The notes beneath the pieces were generated by a model. It was not told the DNA's origin, searched no databases, and worked only from the letters and a program-made list of their open reading frames with translations. From the NCBI GenBank assembly GCA_043751595.1, contig JAYUZR010000057.1, forward strand, positions 1-10,243: DNA of 10,243 bases, in the 5' to 3' direction. Positions 1 to 5,423 of the stretch are shown in pieces; position 1 is the stretch's first letter; every line of letters starts with the position of its first letter. The position numbers and the translations under genes were made by a program. The DNA is from JAYUZR01 sp043751595 (GTDB lineage Bacteria; Patescibacteriota; UBA1384; CAILIB01).

Positions 1-255
1 GAAATCTTAACCTTTATTCTTAAGGAAGGCGATCCGCAGGTGGATGGTTTTCCTGTCGCCTTCCCGAGAGGGGGTCGAATATACGTTCTCTACGCAACCC
101 GACCAAGTTGTTGTCGGGTCGATTATTCAACCGGTACTAAGAAGTTACTATCCTGCGGGGACACTCTAACCCTGGCGCTTGATGCCAGGACCTCTGTTCG
201 ATTCCAGTATATTGCTGGGGCGGTGGTATACCTGACGATAGTCAGGTATCTCTGA
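1..255 (+). CDS. C-terminal part of an unrecognised protein (5' end outside window)
   Basis: The frame is open from the first base of the window to a TGA at 253-255, giving 84 residues, so this is the 3' end of a longer gene; the internal GTG at 40 is not needed as a start. I do not recognise the protein. The visible part alternates short polar turns with beta-prone hydrophobic stretches (for example TLTLALDA and VVYLTIVRYL at the very end) and has three cysteines (a CC pair, and one further on in LLSCGD), which would suit a beta-rich C-terminal domain. No membrane segment or catalytic motif is visible. The DNA holds at least five stem-loops, so an alternative or additional role as a structured RNA cannot be excluded. 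A strong terminator follows directly, marking the end of the transcription unit. Confident that the frame is open and terminated; low confidence about function. Confidence 0.6.
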   Translation, partial: EILTFILKEGDPQVDGFPVAFPRGGRIYVLYATRPSCCRVDYSTGTKKLLSCGDTLTLALDARTSVRFQYIAGAVVYLTIVRYL

Positions 256-264
256 GACATAAAG

Positions 265-299
265 AACCGGTAGTGCATTTTATTGCGCTACCGGTTTTT
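265..299 (+). terminator. Rho-independent terminator after the first gene
   Basis: An 11-bp stem with one G-T wobble (ACCGGTAGTGC at 266-276 with GCGCTACCGGT at 285-295), extended by an A-T pair (265/296), encloses an eight-base AT loop and runs directly into TTTTT (295-299). It starts ten bases after the stop codon at 255. GC-rich stem, small loop and U-tract together make a classical intrinsic terminator. Confidence 0.88.
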
Positions 300-317
300 G
301 CCTTTTCGCCTAGGTAC

Positions 318-346
318 TTGATTTGAGGACTGGATTAAGGTAGAAC
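318..346 (+). promoter_or_regulatory. Candidate promoter for the 217-residue membrane protein gene
   Basis: TTGATT (318-323) and TAGAAC (341-346) are 17 bases apart, each matching four of six positions of the sigma70 -35 and -10 consensus. They lie between the upstream terminator and the next gene, where a promoter is expected. The -10 candidate is also the first element of the inverted repeats at 341-378. The match is modest. Confidence 0.3.
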
Positions 347-378
347 AGTCCGTTCTAAGAACGAAGCGTTTTTAGAAC
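341..378 (+). promoter_or_regulatory. Nested inverted repeats, possible operator or leader hairpin
   Basis: TAGAAC (341-346) is inverted as GTTCTA (352-357). CGTTCT-A-AGAACG (351-363) is itself a palindrome. GTTCTAAGAACG (352-363) pairs with CGTTTTTAGAAC (367-378) around the loop AAG, 12 pairs with one wobble. The last two structures are mutually exclusive. The position, over and just after a candidate -10 and upstream of an RBS, fits an operator or a 5'-UTR hairpin; the sequence does not decide which. Confidence 0.45.
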
Positions 379-405
379 TAGCACTTTTACATCAACAAAA
401 AAACG

Positions 406-414
406 AAAGGGGTG
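406..414 (+). promoter_or_regulatory. Ribosome binding site for the gene at 422
   Basis: AAAGGGGTG ends seven bases before the ATG at 422. It is one of only a few clear Shine-Dalgarno-like sites in the window and supports this start. Confidence 0.6.
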
Positions 415-421
415 AAAGCCC

Positions 422-1075
422 ATGGCTATACAGCCACCTCGACAACAGAAAGCGCCGCCTGCGGCGGCTCCGACAACGACTCCGGCTGCGAAGCCGAAGT
501 CTAAGATTACCTTGGCCGGCATCGGCCGCGGTTTCGCTCTCCTTTGGGATGAGTGGAAGCGGATTGGATGGCCTGGAGTGAAGAGAATGTTTGCCAGGCT
601 TTGGGCCTGGTGGCTCAGGAGTGGTTGGCCTCTGGTTAAGCGCTTCCTCGGCTGGCTCATGGGGCGCCTCGGAAGGTTGTTAACACTGCTTACCGCTGCG
701 CTACTAGCGTTGATACGTCTCATGTTTTCTGGTCCTGGCATGATAGCGATTAGTCTCTCTCTTCTGTATTGGGGGTTTCTTTTGCTGGCGTACTATAATT
801 ACCAGGATCTGTATTTTACGATTCTCCGGTTTTTCGCCGGACTCCAGAATCCGCCGTTCGTCGCGTATATATTCATTTTTTTATTCTTTATAGCCTTTGG
901 TCACAAGAAAATGAGGGATGTAGGTGACGGGAAAGTACAGGTATTTACAGCTGCCTTTCTCGCGGTGGTTGGGTGGCAGATAATCGTCCATCTGGGTGCC
1001 TTTCTGGCACCGGTGCTTGTACTCGGCTTGCTCGGTACACTGGCCACGATGGTACCAAAGCCACCGAAAAAGTGA
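422..1075 (+). CDS. Multi-pass membrane protein with Pro/Ala-rich N-terminus and a tandem 19-residue repeat
   Basis: Not a family I recognise; 217 residues. The first about 30 residues are rich in Pro, Ala and Lys with no signal peptide, so the N-terminus is probably cytoplasmic. Residues 45-82 are two tandem 19-residue repeats sharing the core GWPxVKR, rich in Trp, Arg and Lys, which should form amphipathic basic helices at the membrane surface. Hydrophobic segments follow at about 84-101, 105-125 and 144-160, and one or two between 172 and 209; the tail is short and basic (PKPPKK). The basic stretch around 161-171 probably faces the cytoplasm. The ATG at 422 has a good RBS. The gene stands alone: a terminator lies upstream, and a GC-rich hairpin (1087-1120) separates it from secA. 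It is very likely a real protein; its function is unknown. Confidence 0.82.
   Translation: MAIQPPRQQKAPPAAAPTTTPAAKPKSKITLAGIGRGFALLWDEWKRIGWPGVKRMFARLWAWWLRSGWPLVKRFLGWLMGRLGRLLTLLTAALLALIRLMFSGPGMIAISLSLLYWGFLLLAYYNYQDLYFTILRFFAGLQNPPFVAYIFIFLFFIAFGHKKMRDVGDGKVQVFTAAFLAVVGWQIIVHLGAFLAPVLVLGLLGTLATMVPKPPKK
554..667 (+). repeat. Tandem repeat coding for two 19-residue Trp/Arg-rich units
   Basis: Residues 45-63 and 64-82 of the membrane protein align without gaps: WKRIGWPGVKRMFARLWAW and WLRSGWPLVKRFLGWLMGR. The DNA copies have diverged, so this is an old duplication under protein-level constraint rather than a recent slippage repeat. Confidence 0.65.
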
Positions 1076-1086
1076 CCTAAAACCTC

Positions 1087-1120
1087 TTCCCCTCACCGCG
1101 CTCGTATGCGGTCAGGGGAA
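1087..1120 (+). terminator. GC-rich hairpin between the membrane protein gene and secA
   Basis: TTCCCCT-C-ACCGC (1087-1099) pairs with GCGGT-C-AGGGGAA (1108-1120): twelve pairs around one C-C mismatch and an eight-base loop. It begins 11 bases after the stop at 1075, the right place for a terminator, but no T-tract follows on the + strand. It may be a weak terminator or part of the secA leader. Confidence 0.45.
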
Positions 1121-1161
1121 AGACATGAGTTCATCTCCATCCGAGGTGCCCTGATGTCTTT
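1119..1161 (+). promoter_or_regulatory. Structured secA leader with nested stem-loops
   Basis: AAAGACAT (1119-1126) pairs perfectly with ATGTCTTT (1154-1161). Inside lies a second stem, CATCTC (1132-1137) with GAGGTG (1143-1148), loop CATCC. GAGGTG is itself a good Shine-Dalgarno sequence placed just before an ATG at 1154, so the inner stem would mask a ribosome binding site. A short T-run follows (1159-1162). A regulatory role is inferred. Confidence 0.35.
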
Positions 1162-1297
1162 TCAATCAAGCACAAAAAACATTAAGAATATGTCAAGCTT
1201 ACTTTCCATTTTGGTGGTTTCCGGCTACGATCTCTCTGAACCTATTTTCGAATTACCATGCATTTCCTCGATCGTTTCCTTGCCGACCAATCTCTAG
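1154..1297 (+). CDS. Possible short leader ORF overlapping the start of secA
   Basis: ATG at 1154 opens a 47-residue frame that ends in TAG at 1295-1297, so it overlaps the first 40 bases of secA in another frame. It is preceded by GAGGTG with five bases of spacing, a better ribosome binding site than anything before secA. The peptide has a basic N-terminal part (KNIKN), a short hydrophobic run (LLSILVV) and a polar C-terminal half; I see no resemblance to the SecM arrest motif. A longer version from 1106 lacks an RBS. It may be a translated leader that couples ribosomes onto secA, or chance. Only comparison with relatives can tell. Confidence 0.22.
   Translation: MSFQSSTKNIKNMSSLLSILVVSGYDLSEPIFELPCISSIVSLPTNL
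1203..1231 (+). promoter_or_regulatory. Weak candidate secA-proximal promoter
   Basis: TTTCCA (1203-1208) and TACGAT (1226-1231) are 17 bases apart, with four of six and about four of six consensus matches. Transcription from it would start about 20 bases before the secA ATG and exclude the structured leader. It is tentative. Confidence 0.22.
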
Positions 1298-3825
1298 CCT
1301 ACCTCAAGCGCCAACAGCGTATTGTTGATCGCATTACCGCGTTTGAGCCAGAGCTAAAACCACTCTCCAATCAAGAACTCCGCGAAAGAGCCGATGCCTT
1401 GCGCGCCGCTATCGCTGAGAAAATGGGTAGTTCTGCGGTTAATCAAGTTGCTCTGCTCGATGCTCAGGCTCGCCTGAAAGAAAAGAAGCGATTAAACGAT
1501 ATTCTTACCCCGTTCTTACCCGAGGCCTTCGCCTTGGTTCGCGAGGCAGCTCAGCGCACGGTTGGGCAGCGTCACTTTGATATGCAGATGCTTGGTGGAA
1601 TCGTGCTACACCAGGGAGATATCGCCGAGATGCGCACTGGAGAAGGTAAGACCCTGGTTGCTACGCTTCCACTCTTCCTTAATAGTCTCGCTGGTCGAGG
1701 TGCTCACCTTATTACCGTAAACGATTACCTGGCCCAGGTAGCGGTTAAGCAGTACGGCCCCATTTATACCCTACTAGGCGCTTCAGTTGGAATTATTGGC
1801 CAGCAAAACCTCTCACTTCGCTATGAAGACGGAGATTTGGTCCCTGTAGATCGCCGTACGGCCTATGGCTGCGATATTACCTACGGAACCAATAATGAGT
1901 TCGGCTTCGATTATCTCCGCGATAACATGGCTCAGGAGCCGAATCAGCTAGTGCAGCGCGGCCTGATGTTTGCCATCGTGGATGAGGTAGACTCCATCCT
2001 TATCGACGAAGCCCGTACGCCGCTTATTATTTCCGGCAGCGCCGAAGAATCCGGAGATCTCTACAAACGCTTTGCGCAGCTGGTTCCTCGTCTCAAAAAA
2101 GACCAAGATTACACGGTTGATGAGAAGGATCGCGCCGTAAGTATTACGGCCGAAGGTATTACTACCATGGAGCAGTTGCTTGGGATTGAGAATATTTACA
2201 GTCCAGAGCAAGTCACCCTGGCCTACCACCTCGATCAAGCCCTTAAGGCCCAGGCCTTGTTCAATAAAGACAAGGAGTATGTAGTTCGTGATGGTGAAGT
2301 AATTATTGTCGATGATTTCACCGGCCGCCTTATGCCTGGGCGTCGCTATAGCGAAGGATTGCACCAAGCAATCGAGGCTAAAGAGGGGGTTGAGGTTCAG
2401 CGTGAATCTATTACCCTGGCGACTATTTCCTTCCAAAATCTCTTCCGTCTGTATCCGAAGCTTTCTGGTATGACAGGAACCGCCAAAACCGAAGCCGAAG
2501 AGTTTACTAAGATCTACGGACTAGAGGTCTACAGTATTCCCACCAACCGCCCGATGGTGCGCATCGATAACCCTGATCGCATCTATAGTAAGGCCACTGC
2601 CAAATACAAGGCAGTTATTGCCGAGATTAAAGAATTAAATGCTTCTGGCCGCCCAGTATTGGTTGGTACGGCTTCCATTGCTCATAACGAATTGCTTTCT
2701 GGTCTTCTCGATAAAGCCAGTATTAAGCATCAGATGCTTAACGCTAAGCAGCACGAGCGCGAGGCGCATATTATCGCCGAGGCTGGCCGCAAGGGTGGAG
2801 TAACCCTGGCTACTAACATGGCAGGGCGCGGAACCGATATTGTTTTGGGTGGAGCTTTCCCACAACGCGAAGATTTTGATGGTGAGCCCGCTTACGCTGT
2901 GGCGCTGCAAAAGTGGCAGAAAGACCACGACGAAGTAGTTGCTCTAGGTGGTCTGCATGTTATCGGTACCGAGCGCCACGAGTCTCGCCGCATCGATAAC
3001 CAGCTGCGTGGTCGCGCCGGTCGCCAAGGAGATCCCGGTTCAAGCCGGTTCTACCTTTCTGCAGAAGACGATCTCATGCGCATCTTCGGCGGTGAGCGTA
3101 TGCAAAATATGCTGGCTATCACCGGAATGCCGGAAGACGAAGCCCTCGAGCACAAGACATTAAGCAAGATCATCGAAACTGCTCAAAAGCGGGTAGAGGG
3201 TCACAACTTTGATATGCGCAAGCGCGTGGTTGAATACGATGATGTTATGAACCGCCACCGCGAGGTTATTTACCGCCGCCGCTCCAAGGTGTTGCATGCC
3301 GGCGAAGATATGTCCGATCTGGAATCTACTCTGCAGCAATCGGTGGAGCACGAGGTGCGTCGTATGGTTGGGCAACACGCTAGCGGCAACAAAAACGATT
3401 GGAACCTTGACCGCCTGCTACAAGATGCTATAAGCCTAATTGGACTTTCAGAGTCTGAAAGCCAACAACTTCGCGAACTGCTTGATCAATACCAGAGTAC
3501 CTCTGGGGTAGAAGAAAAGCTGCAGCAGGTTGCAGGAGAAGTATTTGATCATAAGCGTCTCGAATATGGAGATGCCTATGCCTCGGTACTTAAGGCCGTT
3601 TCCCTACGTACGGTAGATATGCTCTGGGTAGAGCATCTCACTATTATGCAGAATCTTCGCGAAAGCATTGGTCTGCAGTCTTACGCACAAACCGATCCTC
3701 TGGTAGCCTATAAATCAGAGGGGTATCGTCTTTTCCAGCAACTGCTTACGGCTATCGATCAGCAAATGATGCGCGGGTTCTTCTGGAGCCAAATTACTCC
3801 AGTTGCGTTGGCGGCTCAGGCTTAG
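1258..3825 (+). CDS. secA: Preprotein translocase subunit SecA
   Basis: SecA is the cytoplasmic ATPase that drives unfolded preproteins through SecYEG. The 855 residues show Walker A GEGKT (128-132), the TVNDYLA motif (153-159), TNNEFGFDYLRDN (211-223), the Walker B region DEVDSILIDEARTPL (242-256), the preprotein cross-linking region after it, NMAGRGTDI (520-528), and the NBD2 arginine region QLRGRAGRQGDPGSS (582-596). The helical scaffold and helical wing follow, ending near MQNLRESIGLQSYAQTDPL (797-815). The protein stops at 855 without the usual Cys-rich zinc-binding tail. About 25 extra residues (about 54-80) lie between the N-terminal helix and the first conserved LPEAF block. ATG 1258 is fixed by an in-frame TGA at 1237-1239. 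No Shine-Dalgarno sequence precedes it, so initiation is probably SD-independent or coupled to the overlapping short ORF. No terminator is visible before the next gene. Confidence 0.97.
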   Translation: MHFLDRFLADQSLAYLKRQQRIVDRITAFEPELKPLSNQELRERADALRAAIAEKMGSSAVNQVALLDAQARLKEKKRLNDILTPFLPEAFALVREAAQRTVGQRHFDMQMLGGIVLHQGDIAEMRTGEGKTLVATLPLFLNSLAGRGAHLITVNDYLAQVAVKQYGPIYTLLGASVGIIGQQNLSLRYEDGDLVPVDRRTAYGCDITYGTNNEFGFDYLRDNMAQEPNQLVQRGLMFAIVDEVDSILIDEARTPLIISGSAEESGDLYKRFAQLVPRLKKDQDYTVDEKDRAVSITAEGITTMEQLLGIENIYSPEQVTLAYHLDQALKAQALFNKDKEYVVRDGEVIIVDDFTGRLMPGRRYSEGLHQAIEAKEGVEVQRESITLATISFQNLFRLYPKLSGMTGTAKTEAEEFTKIYGLEVYSIPTNRPMVRIDNPDRIYSKATAKYKAVIAEIKELNASGRPVLVGTASIAHNELLSGLLDKASIKHQMLNAKQHEREAHIIAEAGRKGGVTLATNMAGRGTDIVLGGAFPQREDFDGEPAYAVALQKWQKDHDEVVALGGLHVIGTERHESRRIDNQLRGRAGRQGDPGSSRFYLSAEDDLMRIFGGERMQNMLAITGMPEDEALEHKTLSKIIETAQKRVEGHNFDMRKRVVEYDDVMNRHREVIYRRRSKVLHAGEDMSDLESTLQQSVEHEVRRMVGQHASGNKNDWNLDRLLQDAISLIGLSESESQQLRELLDQYQSTSGVEEKLQQVAGEVFDHKRLEYGDAYASVLKAVSLRTVDMLWVEHLTIMQNLRESIGLQSYAQTDPLVAYKSEGYRLFQQLLTAIDQQMMRGFFWSQITPVALAAQA

Positions 3826-3858
3826 GTAGCCAGTTAGCACCAGGTTTAAACCGCTTCT

Positions 3859-4251
3859 ATGCGTACTATTCTCATTATCATCGCCCTCGCCGTTATTCTC
3901 GGTGCTGGTCTCTACTACCGCCAAACCATTGCCGACCGGATTACCGGCCGCAACACCGTGGCAACCACAAGTCAGCTTAGTGCTCAGAGCGTAGCCGGAA
4001 GCGTTGAAAGCTCTCCCGAGGTTATTAGCGCGACTGCTACTCCTGTAGCTGCTGTGGCAACTGCAACTCCTAAGGCAGTAGCTGCGGCTTCTATTGCTCA
4101 GATTACTCCTAGCGCTAGCAATCTTCCTCAGACTGGTCCAGAAATGGCACTTATTCCAGCCTTTGCGGGTGTTGTAGGTGTTGGAATCGCGATTGCGCGT
4201 ACTCGCAGTGGTCAATCAAAAAAGAACGGTTCTTCGCTTCACATTTTATAG
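3859..4251 (+). CDS. Small LPQTG-motif surface protein (putative sortase substrate)
   Basis: The 130 residues contain an N-terminal hydrophobic segment (3-18) after a single Arg, a roughly 65-residue linker rich in Ala, Thr, Ser, Val and Pro with no folded-domain signature, then LPQTG (89-93), a second hydrophobic segment (about 97-113) and a tail with several Arg and Lys. This is the layout of a sortase-anchored wall protein: sortase cuts between Thr and Gly and links the protein to the wall. Two oddities stand out. No AxA-type signal peptidase site is evident after the first hydrophobic segment, so it may stay membrane-embedded, and the post-anchor tail (about 17 residues) is long. No sortase gene is in the window. 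It lies 33 bases after secA, no terminator between, so co-transcription is possible; no RBS is evident, and a 10-base palindrome GGTTTAAACC (3843-3852) sits just upstream. Alternatively it is simply a two-TM Ala-rich protein. Confidence 0.78.
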   Translation: MRTILIIIALAVILGAGLYYRQTIADRITGRNTVATTSQLSAQSVAGSVESSPEVISATATPVAAVATATPKAVAAASIAQITPSASNLPQTGPEMALIPAFAGVVGVGIAIARTRSGQSKKNGSSLHIL

Positions 4252-4276
4252 TCAGACGGAGTAGGCTGGTGCCCGT

Positions 4277-4450
4277 ATGACTCAACCAGAAAAGCCCGAT
4301 ACCTATAGTACCGTTCCGGCAAAACCTTGGACTCCTCCTGATCCGGTTGGCCACGATTATCGTGGAATGCCGATAAGCAGCACTCCCATTATTTGGAGAG
4401 ATGTCTTTATTCGATTGCGTAAAGTATTTTCCAAAAAGAAGGCCTCCTAA
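4277..4450 (+). CDS. Small basic protein, 57 residues, function unknown
   Basis: A complete frame from ATG 4277 to TAA 4448-4450. The first half is rich in Pro, Thr and Asp (PAKPWTPPDPVGHDYRG, about 14-30) and looks disordered. The second half (about 36-57) contains STPIIWRDVFIRLRKVF followed by KKK, a helix that would be amphipathic and strongly basic and could sit on a membrane surface or bind nucleic acid. There is no signal peptide or true membrane segment. It begins 25 bases after the LPQTG gene and ends just before the -35 box of the next promoter (4452), so it fills the gap exactly on the same strand, and its codon choice resembles its neighbours'. A weak RBS-like GGAG lies upstream (4259-4262), rather far away. 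Not recognised; probably real. Confidence 0.55.
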   Translation: MTQPEKPDTYSTVPAKPWTPPDPVGHDYRGMPISSTPIIWRDVFIRLRKVFSKKKAS

Positions 4451-4451
4451 C

Positions 4452-4481
4452 TTCACATCCCTTAGGGAAAACGGCTATACT
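4452..4481 (+). promoter_or_regulatory. Sigma70-type promoter of the HTH/GT-C operon
   Basis: TTCACA (4452-4457) and TATACT (4476-4481) are separated by 18 bases; each matches five of six consensus positions. Transcription would begin near 4488, giving a leader of about 25 bases before ATG 4514. This is the best complete promoter in the window, placed just after the stop at 4450. Confidence 0.65.
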
Positions 4482-4513
4482 GGGTTCATCGGCTGCCCTA
4501 ACCGTTTCTTCCC

Positions 4514-5101
4514 ATGGCCCAATCATTGCAGCTCGATGCTGCTGCCAAACTTGCCGGAAAATCTGAGGTAACCCTGCGTCGTCTTATTAAGGCCGGCAAA
4601 ATCCCCTTTCAGCGAGAAAAAACGCTGACGGGTTTTTTGTATTTGGTTGATCCCGATCACGTGCGCGCATATTACGGCGAAGGGCTCTCCACCGAACAGC
4701 AAGAAGTAGCCGAAGAGCAGGCGGCAGAAGTTCGGGCAGAGGCTCCTACTAACGAGGTTCGTCCTGGAGCGGTCCGCCTAGCAGTGGCGGGGGAGAGTGG
4801 TAACTTTGCCGAGTACTGGCAGAAGCGCTCCGATATGTTCGAGCAGCGCTACCACCAAGAGGCAACCCGCCTCACGGCTGCTCGCGAAGAGCTTGGTTAC
4901 TGGAAGGGTAAGGCTGAGCATGCTCAGAGCTTGGTTACACGCTTACTTCCCTCAGGTGATGAAAAACCAGTTTCGCAACTTGCTGTTACTGATCAGGCGG
5001 TAAAGGAGCAGGCTTGGCCAGTTGTTCTCACTATTGTCTTGATTATTGCTGGCGCTATTTTGGTAGGTGCGGTGGCTTGGGTGCTGGTTAAGGGGGTGTA
5101 A
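4514..5101 (+). CDS. Membrane-anchored helix-turn-helix protein with coiled coil
   Basis: The 195 residues hold three parts. Residues about 5-54 match the excisionase/MerR-like HTH pattern: LDAAAKLAGKSEVTLRRLIK forms the first helices and recognition helix, then a wing (TLTGFLYLV) and DPDHVRAYY. Residues about 97-145 are a charged helix likely to be a coiled coil (FEQRYHQEATRLTAAREELG), after an acidic linker. Residues about 168-192 are a single hydrophobic helix at the C-terminus, so the protein should be tail-anchored with the DNA-binding part in the cytoplasm. The layout recalls RacA or RodZ in general plan only. It is first in an operon with its own promoter, and the next gene starts one base after its stop. 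There is no RBS before ATG 4514. It could be a membrane-tethered regulator of the envelope genes or a chromosome-membrane linker; the sequence does not decide. Target DNA unknown. Confidence 0.8.
   Translation: MAQSLQLDAAAKLAGKSEVTLRRLIKAGKIPFQREKTLTGFLYLVDPDHVRAYYGEGLSTEQQEVAEEQAAEVRAEAPTNEVRPGAVRLAVAGESGNFAEYWQKRSDMFEQRYHQEATRLTAAREELGYWKGKAEHAQSLVTRLLPSGDEKPVSQLAVTDQAVKEQAWPVVLTIVLIIAGAILVGAVAWVLVKGV
5090..5098 (+). promoter_or_regulatory. Ribosome binding site for the gene at 5103
   Basis: AAGGGGGTG ends four bases before ATG 5103, inside the last codons of the upstream gene. It decides the start: an in-frame ATG at 5067 would overlap the upstream gene and has no such site. Confidence 0.6.
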
Positions 5102-5102
5102 T

Positions 5103-5423
5103 ATGACGGTTCTTGAGAGGCGGGTAGCTCAGGCAGCGCGCCTTGTATGTGCGGCTGGTATTGCCTGCTGGTGGGTACTTCATGTGTACTCTATTACCCA
5201 TAGTCGCTTGGTACTTCTTACGGTCTTTGCTAGTTTCTTAGTGTGCGTAGTGCTAGTACGAATACGCCGTTCTCCTTTTTTTCTTCTAGCATTTGCCCTC
5301 GCCCTATATGCTATAGGCATGCTTTTGGCCCCAACCCTAGTTTCTAAAATTAATTGGCTCCTTTTTTCTAGTCTTTACGCAGGCCTTGGCTGCGCTATTT
5401 TTAGTTTAGGAAAAGATGGTTAA
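5103..5423 (+). CDS. Small four-TM membrane protein, function unknown
   Basis: The protein is 106 residues and almost entirely hydrophobic, with four likely membrane helices at about 12-30, 34-53, 58-80 and 84-101. Basic residues sit at the N-terminus (ERRVAQAAR) and in the loop RIRR (53-56), suggesting both are cytoplasmic. No family motif is recognised; its size and topology recall GtrA-type helpers of membrane glycosyltransferases, but I see no sequence match to that family. It starts one base after the stop of the HTH protein, and its last eight bases (5416-5423) overlap the start of the GT-C-like gene, so the three genes are translationally linked. Likely a partner or accessory subunit of the large membrane protein that follows; this is inference from arrangement. 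Confidence 0.75.
   Translation: MTVLERRVAQAARLVCAAGIACWWVLHVYSITHSRLVLLTVFASFLVCVVLVRIRRSPFFLLAFALALYAIGMLLAPTLVSKINWLLFSSLYAGLGCAIFSLGKDG

Noticed and set aside
196..205. GTTCGATTCC, similar to a tRNA T-loop
   Set aside because: The flanking bases do not form the five-pair T stem and no anticodon arm or acceptor stem fits around it.
343..355. GAAC..GTTC resembling a Gram-positive LexA box
   Set aside because: The half-sites are five bases apart rather than four and no SOS gene is adjacent.
355..741. 128-codon frame on the minus strand opposite the membrane protein gene
   Set aside because: It lies antisense to a gene with a good RBS and clear membrane helices; no RBS or family motif of its own.
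881..1096. 71-codon minus-strand frame overlapping the end of the membrane protein gene
   Set aside because: Arg/Tyr-rich translation without structure or RBS; a mirror of hydrophobic codons on the other strand.
1106..1153. Longer start (ATG 1106) for the short ORF before secA
   Set aside because: The ATG lies in a hairpin and has no ribosome binding site; ATG 1154 after GAGGTG is better.
1948..3378. Several frames inside secA on the minus strand (162, 97 and 72 codons) and one on the plus strand (71 codons)
   Set aside because: secA is continuous and strongly conserved here; these are by-products of its codon usage.
3715..4215. 166-codon minus-strand frame opposite the LPQTG gene
   Set aside because: The translation is a Ser/Asn/Arg-rich low-complexity shadow of the Ala/Thr-rich plus-strand gene and runs into the end of secA.
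4222..4234. AAGAAC-G-GTTCTT palindrome at the end of the LPQTG gene
   Set aside because: A one-base centre cannot form a proper RNA hairpin and no T-tract follows, so it is not a terminator; it lies within coding sequence.
4151..4456. 101-codon minus-strand frame over the LPQTG and 57-residue genes
   Set aside because: No RBS or recognisable domain; both plus-strand frames make more sense.
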